Shown here piece after piece: positions 1 through 7,768 of a stretch of DNA of 7,768 nucleotides. The first letter of the stretch is position 1. The number at the start of each line of letters is the position of its first letter. The notes beneath the pieces are model-generated. The model ran no database searches, had not been told where the DNA came from, and saw only the letters and a program-made list of their open reading frames with translations. The position numbers were made by a program, and so were the translations under genes. The DNA is from Holophagales bacterium UBA5066 (GTDB lineage Bacteria > Acidobacteriota > Thermoanaerobaculia > UBA5066): assembly GCA_002414905.1 (NCBI GenBank), contig DIAY01000041.1:22482-30249 (forward strand), written 5' to 3'.

Positions 1-15
1 GGCGGTGGGAGGTGG

Positions 16-639
16 TCAGGTCACCGGGTGTGCACGGTTCCGGTAGAGCCGGGGATCGACCGCCGCGACCATCTTCTCGACGTCGAGCCGTCCGCCGAGG
101 AAGGCGTTCATCCGCTCGGCCGCTCGCCGCGGCTCGGCGACGACCTCGGCGTACGCGAGCTCCAGCCGCTCGAGGTGCGCGGCGTGCTTGAACAGGTAGT
201 CGACCCGCCAGAGGTGCCCCTGGAAGAGCTCGATCATCTGCGCTTCGGCGGTATCGCTCTTCTCGTTGCGCCGGTCGAGCATCTTGCCCTGCGAGGCCAG
301 GACCTCGGTCAGATCGCGGCGCAGGAAGATGACCTTGTAGTTGTTGTCCGTGGGCAGGTCCTTGAGCAGATAGGAGATGACCTTGACGGCCCGACCCCGC
401 GCGGCGCGCAGCCAGCGCTTGTCGGCAGCTTCGGCGAGCGCCTTGACGCGCTCGTCCTCGAAATAGCCTCGCGGGTTGTCCTCGTCGGCGATGCGCATGC
501 CGTCGGCCACCACCGCGAGGCCACCGGCGGCGAGCATCTTCATGGCCATCGAGGTGCCTGATCGGGGCAGCCCCGAGACCACGATCACGGGCTCGCCGTA
601 GCGCAGCCGACGCCAGGTCCGGGAGATTGAGTTCGTCAT
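16..639 (-). CDS. PAPS-dependent sulfotransferase family protein
   Basis: Predicted to transfer a sulfuryl group from PAPS to an unknown acceptor. The 207-residue protein carries the 5'-phosphosulfate-binding loop GLPRSGTSM at residues 23-31, just after a hydrophobic first strand (VIVVS). It also has a 3'-phosphate-binding segment FLRRDLTEVLAS at 105-116, where R108 and S116 keep the eight-residue spacing typical of sulfotransferases. The stretch DEDNPRGYFE at 52-61 is one I associate with a common short bacterial sulfotransferase family. No signal peptide or membrane helix is seen, so it should be cytosolic. The reading frame stays open up to 843, but I chose the ATG at 637-639 because the P-loop then falls at the usual distance from the N-terminus; everything upstream looks non-coding. 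A GGGG tract lies about 15 bases before the start, which is a loose ribosome site. It diverges from a cluster that encodes PAPS synthesis, which supports the assignment. The acceptor cannot be read from the sequence. Confidence 0.87.
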   Translation of the reverse strand: MTNSISRTWRRLRYGEPVIVVSGLPRSGTSMAMKMLAAGGLAVVADGMRIADEDNPRGYFEDERVKALAEAADKRWLRAARGRAVKVISYLLKDLPTDNNYKVIFLRRDLTEVLASQGKMLDRRNEKSDTAEAQMIELFQGHLWRVDYLFKHAAHLERLELAYAEVVAEPRRAAERMNAFLGGRLDVEKMVAAVDPRLYRNRAHPVT

Positions 640-651
640 GGTTGCAGTCGA

Positions 652-672
652 GGTCCCCTTCTGCCGGGGACC
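652..672. repeat. Perfect 7-bp inverted repeat (hairpin or operator) upstream of the sulfotransferase
   Basis: GGTCCCC at 652-658 is the exact reverse complement of GGGGACC at 666-672, with a 7-base spacer. It begins 13 bases upstream of the sulfotransferase ATG. In the minus-strand transcript one arm contains the GGGG tract that would serve as the ribosome site. It could therefore be an RNA hairpin limiting translation or a protein-binding dyad. There is no T-tract, and the position is 5' of a gene, so it is not a terminator. Confidence 0.5.
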
Positions 673-753
673 ACGCGGATAGACTACGATGTTATTTCCG
701 TCGGGCGCGCCCGGCCGCCCCGAAGGCGAGAGAATCCTCCGGGAAGGTGGCGC

Positions 754-768
754 GGCAGGGACCCTGCC
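754..768. repeat. 15-base dyad GGCAGGGACCCTGCC upstream of the hydrolase cluster
   Basis: Two 7-base arms, GGCAGGG and CCCTGCC, are perfect reverse complements around a single central base. The centre lies about 54 bases before the ATG at 815. The one-base spacer favours a DNA operator bound by a dimer over an RNA hairpin, although a 6-bp stem with a 3-base loop is possible. GC-rich DNA produces such dyads by chance, so the regulatory reading is inference. Confidence 0.35.
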
Positions 769-807
769 CCGGCCGCTGTCCCAGGTCCATCGGGAACACG
801 AGATATC

Positions 808-814
808 GAGGAGG
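808..814 (+). promoter_or_regulatory. Shine-Dalgarno GAGGAGG that leaves the start of the first hydrolase ambiguous
   Basis: The strong ribosome site GAGGAGG ends immediately before the ATG at 815, with no spacer. An in-frame TTG at 824-826 lies nine bases downstream, which is a normal distance. Either start keeps the whole signal-like segment; the TTG start removes three residues. Confidence 0.55.
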
Positions 815-2990
<2,176 letters not shown>

Positions 2991-3001
<11 letters not shown>

Positions 3002-4997
3002 GTCGTGCCGCCCGCGTCGCCGCGCGCTCGCCACCGCGGTCCTCTCCCTGGCTGCTCTCGCGCTCGCCCTCGCCGTCACCGGCTGCGGCCGCGCCGCCGG
3101 CGTGCACAAAGCCGGCCACAACGTCATCGTGCTCGGCTTCGACGGACTCGACTACGACCTCACGCGCAAGCTCATGGACGAGGGCCGGATGCCCAACTTC
3201 TCGCGCCTCGAGGCCGCGGGTGTGCGCCTGCAGAAGCTCGGCACCTCGATCCCGCCGCAGAGCCCGGTGGCCTGGTCGGATTTCATCACCGGCGCCGACG
3301 CCGGCACGCACGGCATCTACGACTTCGTCCACCGGGACCCGAAGACGATGAAGCCGTACCTGTCGACCAGCCGCGTGGTGGCCAAACCGGATGCCGGCGA
3401 GCCGTTCCACCTCGGCAATTGCCAGCTTCCTCTCGGCGCCGGCCAGATGGAGCTGCTGCGCCACGGCAAGCCGTTCTGGCAGACGCTCGAAGAGCAGGGC
3501 GTGCCGACCACCATGATGCGCATGCCGGCGAACTTCCCGCCCTCGGGCACCGCCAGCTACGAGCTCTCGGGCATGGGCACGCCGGACCTTCTCGGCACCT
3601 ACGGCACCTTCACCTACTACACCTCGCAGCTCTTCTTCGACAAGTCGAAGGTCTCGGGCGGCGAGGTGGTGGATGCGTGGCCCGAGAACGGTGTCGTCTC
3701 AGCGGATCTCCTCGGCCCGGAAAACCCGTTCGTGCGCGACAAGTCCAGGGCAAAGGCGCCGTTTCGCGTCTTCGTCGACCCCGACGCGTCTGTGGTCAGG
3801 CTGGTGGTCGGTGACGAGGTCCGCGTTCTGAAGGCCGGCGAGTGGACGGACTGGGTGCCGGTCGATTTCGACCTCGGCACCTGCGGCAAGCTCATGCTGA
3901 CGCCCTCGATCCGGGCGATGGCCCGTTTCTACCTGAAGAGCCTCCAGCCCGAGTTCGAGCTCTACGTCTCGCCGCTCAATTTCGACCCGATGGACCCGGC
4001 GATGACGATCTCGACCCCGAAGAGCTACGCACGCAGGCTCGCCGAGACCAGCGGACGCTTCTACACCCAGGGCATGCCCGAGGACACCAAGGCTTTCGAA
4101 AGCGGCGTGTTCGACCGTGCCGAATTCATGGCTCAGGCCACCTGGGTCCGGGACGAGGAGATCGAGCAGTACCGTCACGTGCTGGCAGACTGGAAGGGCG
4201 GCCTGCTCTTCTACTACTTCGGCTCCTCCGACCAGGTCGCGCACGTCATGTGGGACACCCTCGATCCCGGCCACCCGCGCTACGACCCGGTACAGAGCCC
4301 GAAGTTCGCCGACGCCATCCCCTCGACCTACGTCGCGCTCGACGACGTGGTCGGCTACACGCTCGCGCACCTTCCTCCGGACACCACTCTGGTCATCATG
4401 TCCGACCATGGCTTCACGAGCTGGCGCCGGTCCTTCAACCTCAACACCTGGCTGCTCGACCACGGCTACCTCACTGTTCACGACCGCCGGACGGCTCTCG
4501 CCGCTGAGTTCTTCGGCGACGTCGACTGGAGTCGCACCAGGGCCTACGGTCTGGGCATCAACGCCCTCTACATCAACCTCGAGGGACGCGAGAAGGACGG
4601 GGTCGTGACGCCCACCCAGCGGACGAGACTGATGCGCGAGATCGCCGACCAGCTGCTCGCCACCATCGATCCGAAGACCGGCAAGCCGGCGATCACCAGA
4701 GTGTTCCTGCGCGAGCAGACGTACGGCGACGGCGGCCACCGCGACGAGGGCCCCGACCTGGTCATCGGCTATGCCAAGGGGACGCGTGCTTCGAGCGCCT
4801 CGGCGCTCGGCAAGTTCCCGGCCGAGGTCTTCGCCGACAACACCGACGACTGGCCGGGAGACCATCTGATGGACCCCGACGCGGTGCCCGGTATCCTGTT
4901 GACCAACCGGTCGCTGGCACGACCGGCGGCGGACCTGAAGGCGCTGACCAGGTCCGTCCTGGCCGAGTTCGGCGTCGCCGGCGAACCGGCGAAGTGA
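2991..4997 (+). CDS. Alkaline-phosphatase-superfamily hydrolase, predicted lipoprotein, paralogue of the preceding gene
   Basis: A 668-residue relative of the upstream enzyme, similar along most of its length (shared blocks include PVAWS, SDHGFTSWRR/SDHGFTSFRR and DVDWSRTRAY). Numbered from the GTG, metal ligands are D51 (GFDGLD), D414 and H418 (SDQVAH), D472 and H473 (SDHGF) and H625 (GDH). At the nucleophile position it has Ser (S91 in QSPVAWSDFITG), not Thr. S91 is not in a C/S-x-P-x-R sulfatase motif, so it is not a formylglycine sulfatase. The N-terminus is a lipoprotein signal: five arginines in the first 11 residues, a long Ala/Leu stretch, then the lipobox VTGC with Cys at 32, followed by Gly-Arg. 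The mature enzyme should thus be outside the inner membrane. Relative to its partner it lacks the C-terminal DGKSLF segment and ends about 30-40 residues earlier. It overlaps the upstream gene by 11 bases. Substrate unknown; phosphodiesterase, phosphomonoesterase or transferase activity are all possible. Confidence 0.87.
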
Positions 4998-5016
4998 TCC
5001 AGCGGAGCGAGGAGCC

Positions 5017-5211
5017 ATGTTCGCGACCAGAACCGTTAAACTCGACAAGGACCTGATGGCCAGGATCAAGCGTTATGCCGATCTGGCGGGCTACTCCTCA
5101 GTAGAGGAGTTCGTCACCCATGCTCTCGAGAAGGAGCTCGCCCTGCTCGAGGGAGCCAAGGACGAGGAGGAGATCAAGAAGCGCCTCCGGGGCCTGGGCT
5201 ACATCTCGTGA
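5017..5211 (+). CDS. Small ribbon-helix-helix (CopG/Arc-like) protein with LGY tail
   Basis: A 64-residue protein. Residues 4-10 (TRTVKLD) fit the DNA-contacting beta strand. Helix one spans about 11-24 (DLMARIKRYADLAG) and helix two about 27-43 (SVEEFVTHALEKEL), together the fold of CopG/Arc/MetJ-type dimeric repressors. A charged C-terminal extension ends RLRGLGYIS. The start ATG has GGAG nine bases upstream (5004-5007) and a second AGGAG two bases upstream. The gene begins 19 bases after the preceding hydrolase stop and is followed within about 16 bases by the membrane-protein gene, so it is co-transcribed. RHH proteins commonly act as autoregulators or antitoxins. No toxin-like gene is adjacent, so a regulator of this cluster, perhaps binding dyads in the 640-814 region, is the simpler guess. 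The tail resembles the LxxLGY ending I recall from many sulfatases and related hydrolases, which may hint at a non-DNA role. Confidence 0.75.
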   Translation: MFATRTVKLDKDLMARIKRYADLAGYSSVEEFVTHALEKELALLEGAKDEEEIKKRLRGLGYIS

Positions 5212-5227
5212 GGACGCCGTCGCCGAC

Positions 5228-6100
5228 GTGAGCCTTTTCAACTCCGCGCTGCGGCGCCTCTTCGACCTGCTGCTCTGGCCGTTCCACACGCTGCCGGCGG
5301 CGGTCGGCCTGCTCTTCGTCTCCCTGCTCGCGGCGATCGGCATGCTGCTGATCTTCAAGCGGACGTCGAACCAGGAGCGGCTCGAGGCGGTCAAGCGCCA
5401 GATCTTCGCCGGCGTCTTCGAGATCCGTCTCTTCAACGACAACTTCAAGCTGATCTGGAAGGCGCAGTCGAGCATCCTGCGCCACAACCTCACCTACCTG
5501 CGTCTGTCGCTGGTGCCGATGTTGTTCATCCTGCCGCCGCTCGCCTTCGTGATCGCCCAGCTGCAGTTCCACTACGCCTACGCTCCTCCGGCGGCCGGCG
5601 ACCGCACGCTGCTGGTGGCGACCCTTTCGGCCGACTGGCAGGCCGGCGGCCACGTGCCGGTCTCCGCTTCCGGAAAGCCGCAGGCGACGCTCGAGCTGCC
5701 GGCCGGCCTGGTCGAGGAGACGCCGGCGCTCTGGATCCCCGGCGAGCGCACGCTCACCTGGCGGTTGCGCGTCGAGAGGCCCGGCGACGACGTCCTCGGG
5801 ATCCGCCTCGGCGACAAGCGCTACGACAAGGAGCTCGGGGCCACGGGTGCGCTGGCGCGCCGCTCGCCGGTCCGTCCCGGCCGTTCGTGGTGGGAACAGT
5901 TCGTCTATCCGGCCGAGCGGCCGCTGCCCGCCGGCGGCGTTCTCAGCGAAATTCGCATCGACCTCGAACCGGCCACCGTCGCGCTGCCCTTCTGGAGAGT
6001 GCACGAGATGCTGGGCGTACCGGCCTGGATGACGGTCTTCTTCCTCTTCTCGATCGTCTTCGCCTTCGCGCTCAAGAATCGCCTGGGAGTCACGATCTGA
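5228..6100 (+). CDS. Three-helix membrane protein with cytosolic coiled-coil and external beta-rich domain (Oxa1-superfamily-like layout)
   Basis: A 290-residue integral membrane protein of unknown function. From the GTG at 5228: an amphipathic N-terminal segment (8-22, containing WPFHTLP), TM1 (about 24-43), a charged helical stretch (44-93) starting KRTSNQERLEAVKRQ, TM2 (about 95-112, containing PMLFILPPL), a beta-rich domain (about 113-260) and TM3 (about 267-282) with a short K/R-bearing tail. Positive charges after TM1 and TM3 put the helical loop and C-terminus in the cytosol and the beta-rich domain outside. This order and topology match the Oxa1 superfamily members EMC3, TMCO1 and archaeal DUF106, and the residues around TM1 and TM2 resemble DUF106 as I recall it; no alignment was run. 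The GTG is preceded by GAGG (5210-5213) at a long 14-base spacing. The in-frame ATG at 5120 would overlap the RHH gene by 92 bases, and the ATG at 5342 would cut TM1. The stop overlaps the cysC start. Confidence 0.78.
   Translation: MSLFNSALRRLFDLLLWPFHTLPAAVGLLFVSLLAAIGMLLIFKRTSNQERLEAVKRQIFAGVFEIRLFNDNFKLIWKAQSSILRHNLTYLRLSLVPMLFILPPLAFVIAQLQFHYAYAPPAAGDRTLLVATLSADWQAGGHVPVSASGKPQATLELPAGLVEETPALWIPGERTLTWRLRVERPGDDVLGIRLGDKRYDKELGATGALARRSPVRPGRSWWEQFVYPAERPLPAGGVLSEIRIDLEPATVALPFWRVHEMLGVPAWMTVFFLFSIVFAFALKNRLGVTI
6085..6089 (+). promoter_or_regulatory. Shine-Dalgarno GGGAG for the CTG start of cysC
   Basis: GGGAG ends seven bases before the CTG at 6097, within the final codons of the membrane-protein gene. 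It is the reason for choosing that CTG, since no ATG, GTG or TTG lies in frame between the upstream open region and the P-loop strand. Confidence 0.6.
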
Positions 6101-6762
6101 CGGCCCGCTCCGGCCCCGCCGCTGCGCACCTGACGCGGAACCCATCGGCGGTTTCGCCCGAAGAGCGGCGGCGCCTGCTGGGTCAGCGCGGCTGCGTGCT
6201 CTGGCTCACCGGCCTGTCGGGCGCGGGCAAATCGGTGATCGTTGCGGCGCTCGAAGCGGCGCTCGTTGCCTCCGGTCATGCCGCCTTCGTGCTCGACGGC
6301 GACAACCTGCGCCATGGGCTCAACTCCGATCTGGGCTTCTCTCCACCCGACCGTACCGAGAACATCCGCCGGGCGGGAGAAGTCGCCGCGCTGCTTGCCG
6401 ATGCCGGCGTGCTGACGCTGGCCGCTTTCATCTCTCCCTACCGCGCCGACCGTGCCGCCGCGCGCGCCACGGTCGGGGCCGAGCGCTTCCTCGAGATCTT
6501 CGTCGATGCCCCGCTCGCGCTCTGCGAAGGGCGCGACCCCAAGCAGCTCTACCGCCGCGCGCGTGCCGGAGAGATCGCCGACTTCACCGGCGTCTCAGCC
6601 CCCTACGAGCCTCCCGAGCACCCCGACCTGACGCTCGACACCGCCGCTCTTGACCCGGCCGCCTGCGTGGCGAGCCTGCTCGCGCTGCTCGAGCGGCGCG
6701 GCTTCCTCGGGGTCGAAGGTGCCGCTCCGTCGGGCGGCAGCGAAGAAAACGCCCGGACATGA
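6097..6762 (+). CDS. cysC: Adenylyl-sulfate (APS) kinase
   Basis: Phosphorylates APS with ATP at the 3' hydroxyl to give PAPS, in the cytosol. The product is 221 residues, slightly longer than the roughly 200 of E. coli CysC. From the CTG start, the ATP-binding P-loop GLSGAGKS is at 39-46, the family block DGDNLRHGLNSDLGF begins at 67, ENIRRAGEVA follows, and FISPYR places the conserved Ser at 113. CEGRDPKQLYRRARAGEI and FTGVSAPYEPPE complete the family signature, so all core motifs are intact. The start is unusual: the frame has no ATG/GTG/TTG at a sensible place. The CTG at 6097-6099 overlaps the upstream TGA as CTGA and has GGGAG seven bases before it. This puts the P-loop at residue 39, close to 35 in E. 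coli. Its own stop overlaps the cysD ATG by four bases, so cysC, cysD and cysN look translationally coupled. Here cysC precedes cysD, unlike the E. coli cysDNC order. Confidence 0.95.
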   Translation: MTARSGPAAAHLTRNPSAVSPEERRRLLGQRGCVLWLTGLSGAGKSVIVAALEAALVASGHAAFVLDGDNLRHGLNSDLGFSPPDRTENIRRAGEVAALLADAGVLTLAAFISPYRADRAAARATVGAERFLEIFVDAPLALCEGRDPKQLYRRARAGEIADFTGVSAPYEPPEHPDLTLDTAALDPAACVASLLALLERRGFLGVEGAAPSGGSEENART

Positions 6763-7667
6763 ACGGCTACCGGCTCTCCCACCTGCGCGAGCTCGAGGCC
6801 GAGAGCATCCATATCCTGCGCGAGGTCGTCGCCGAGTGCGAGAAGCCGGTGATGCTCTATTCGATCGGCAAGGACTCCTCGGTCATGCTGCGCCTGGCGC
6901 AGAAGGCCTTCCACCCGGGGGCGATTCCGTTTCCCCTGCTGCATATCGACACGCTGTGGAAGTTCCGCCAGATGATCGCCTTCCGCGACCGCACGGCGAA
7001 GGAGCTCGGCGTCGATCTGCGGGTGTGGGTCAACCCGGAAGGGCGCGAGAAGGACGTCAACCCCTTCGACTACGGCAGCCAGCGCTACACCCACATCATG
7101 AAGACGGTGGCGCTCAAGCAGGCGCTCGATCACTACGGCTACGACGCCGCCTTCGGTGGCGCGCGGCGCGACGAGGAGGCGAGCCGCGCCAAGGAGCGCG
7201 TCTTCTCCTTCCGCGACCGCTTCCACCAGTGGGACCCGCGCAACCAGCGACCGGAGCTGTGGCGGTTGTACAACACCCGCGTGAACAAGGGGGAGTCGAT
7301 CCGTGTCTTCCCGCTCTCGAACTGGACCGAGCTCGACGTCTGGCTCTACATCCGGCTCGAGGCGATTCCGGTGGTACCGCTCTACTTCGCCGCCGAGCGG
7401 CCGATCGTCGAGCGGGAGGGCGCGCTGATCATGGTCGACGACGAGCGCCTGCCCCTTTCGCCCGGCGAGATGCCGCGCTCCCGCAAGGTGCGCTTCCGCA
7501 CCCTCGGCTGTTACCCGCTCACCGGCGCGGTCGAGTCGGACGCCGGCTCGGTGGCGGCGATCGTCGAGGAAATGCTGGTCGCCCGCACCTCGGAGCGCCA
7601 GGGTCGGGTGATCGACCACGACGGCGCCGGCTCGATGGAGGAGAAGAAGCGGGAGGGCTACTTCTGA
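6759..7667 (+). CDS. cysD: Sulfate adenylyltransferase (ATP sulfurylase) subunit 2
   Basis: Catalytic, nucleotide-transferring subunit of the heterodimeric bacterial ATP sulfurylase. With CysN it makes APS and pyrophosphate from sulfate and ATP, driven by GTP hydrolysis. The 302-residue product equals the E. coli CysD length. The PP-loop S-x-GKDSS is at residues 35-41 (YSIGKDSSVML), followed by PLLHIDTLWKF, GGARRDEEASRAKER, WDPRNQRPELW, FPLSNWTELDVW and the terminal EGYF, all characteristic of the family. The ATG overlaps the cysC stop as ATGA, and its own stop overlaps the putative cysN start as CTGA. A clear ribosome site before the ATG is not obvious, which fits translational coupling from cysC. 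I see no missing key residue and no sign of disruption. Confidence 0.98.
   Translation: MNGYRLSHLRELEAESIHILREVVAECEKPVMLYSIGKDSSVMLRLAQKAFHPGAIPFPLLHIDTLWKFRQMIAFRDRTAKELGVDLRVWVNPEGREKDVNPFDYGSQRYTHIMKTVALKQALDHYGYDAAFGGARRDEEASRAKERVFSFRDRFHQWDPRNQRPELWRLYNTRVNKGESIRVFPLSNWTELDVWLYIRLEAIPVVPLYFAAERPIVEREGALIMVDDERLPLSPGEMPRSRKVRFRTLGCYPLTGAVESDAGSVAAIVEEMLVARTSERQGRVIDHDGAGSMEEKKREGYF
7651..7657 (+). promoter_or_regulatory. Shine-Dalgarno GGGAGGG for the CTG start of cysN
   Basis: GGGAGGG lies inside the final cysD codons and ends six bases before the CTG at 7664. It is among the strongest ribosome sites in the window and has no in-frame ATG, GTG or TTG to serve. Confidence 0.65.
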
Positions 7668-7768
7668 GGCCTGCCGCCTCCACCACCACGCCCGGGTTCG
7701 AGCGCTTTCTCGCCGCCTACCAGCAGCGTGACCTGCTGCGTCTGCTCACCTGCGGCAGCGTCGACGAC
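7664..7768 (+). CDS. cysN: Sulfate adenylyltransferase subunit 1 (GTPase), N-terminus only, cut by window edge
   Basis: Only the first 35 codons are present. The frame ends LLRLLTCGSVDD, which is the conserved lead-in to the GTPase P-loop (GSVDDGKS) of CysN, the regulatory GTPase subunit of ATP sulfurylase. The residues before it (FLAAYQQRDLL) align in spacing with E. coli CysN. No ATG, GTG or TTG is in frame. The CTG at 7664 overlaps the cysD stop (CTGA) and follows GGGAGGG by six bases. With this start the P-loop glycine is residue 31, against 35 in E. coli. Whether the gene carries a fused C-terminal APS kinase domain cannot be seen, but a separate cysC just upstream makes that less likely. 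Confidence 0.88.
   Translation, partial: MRPAASTTTPGFERFLAAYQQRDLLRLLTCGSVDD

Larger units (their letters stand above)
640..814. promoter_or_regulatory. Divergent intergenic control region with three inverted repeats
   Basis: This 175-base gap separates the sulfotransferase start from the plus-strand cluster and must hold the promoters of both. It contains a 7-bp perfect inverted repeat (652-672), a 12-bp palindrome (702-713) and a 15-base dyad (754-768). The stretch 679-697 (TAGACTACGATGTTATTT lies within it) is clearly AT-richer than its surroundings and is the likeliest place for promoter melting. TACGAT at 685-690 is a weak match to a -10 box, but I found no convincing -35 at the right distance on either strand. 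Reading frames remain open through the region on both strands, as expected by chance at this GC content, but neither looks like protein. Confidence 0.5.

Noticed and set aside
3261..3275. Second hydrolase as a formylglycine sulfatase because it has Ser at the active site
   Set aside because: The motif reads S-P-V-A-W and lacks the Pro at +2 and Arg at +4 needed for C/S-x-P-x-R maturation.
5120..5227. ATG at 5120 as start of the membrane protein
   Set aside because: It overlaps the convincing RHH gene by 92 bases and encodes an Arg/Ser-rich shadow before the conserved-looking segment that begins at GTG 5228.
5017..6100. RHH gene plus next gene as a toxin-antitoxin pair
   Set aside because: The following gene encodes a 290-residue three-helix membrane protein with no toxin motif, and the RHH gene sits inside a larger operon.
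6000..6200. cysC as a frameshifted or fused extension of the membrane protein
   Set aside because: The membrane protein ends with a sensible TM3 and basic tail before its TGA, and cysC is complete in another frame with a plausible CTG start. Fusion of the two is unnecessary.

Overview
The window is a high-GC (by eye about two-thirds G+C), densely packed bacterial stretch. One short gene on the minus strand diverges from a seven-gene plus-strand cluster that runs off the right edge. No transposase, tRNA, rRNA, CRISPR array or attachment site is visible. Gene style (high GC, GTG/CTG starts, an alkaline-phosphatase-superfamily pair, a small ribbon-helix-helix protein ending in an LGY tail) reminds me of Acidobacteriota or a similar high-GC Gram-negative lineage. 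This is a low-confidence impression; no phylogenetic marker was tested.

Layout. 16-639 (minus) is a compact PAPS-dependent sulfotransferase. 640-814 is a divergent control region with three inverted repeats and an AT-richer patch. The plus-strand cluster then follows: 815-3001, a membrane-tethered alkaline-phosphatase-superfamily hydrolase; 2991-4997, its tandem paralogue with a lipoprotein signal; 5017-5211, a 64-residue ribbon-helix-helix protein; 5228-6100, a three-helix membrane protein with a coiled-coil loop and a beta-rich external domain; 6097-6762, cysC (APS kinase); 6759-7667, cysD (ATP sulfurylase small subunit); 7664 onward, the start of cysN (ATP sulfurylase GTPase subunit). From 815 on, genes overlap or lie within 20 bases of each other, so they are probably one transcript.

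How it may work together. CysD and CysN make APS from sulfate and ATP, CysC phosphorylates it to PAPS, and the divergent sulfotransferase is a plausible PAPS consumer. The two phosphodiesterase-like enzymes, the RHH protein and the membrane protein have no textbook role in sulfate assimilation. Their tight linkage suggests a dedicated sulfation or envelope-modification module rather than ordinary cysteine biosynthesis; this is inference.

Most notable: (1) cysC and cysN both lack a nearby ATG/GTG/TTG start, and both have a CTG that overlaps the upstream stop as CTGA with a good Shine-Dalgarno at correct distance; (2) the uncharacterised membrane protein has the layout of the Oxa1 superfamily (EMC3/TMCO1/archaeal DUF106) plus an extra external domain; (3) the two paralogous hydrolases differ at the predicted catalytic nucleophile (Thr versus Ser) and appear to sit on opposite sides of the membrane.
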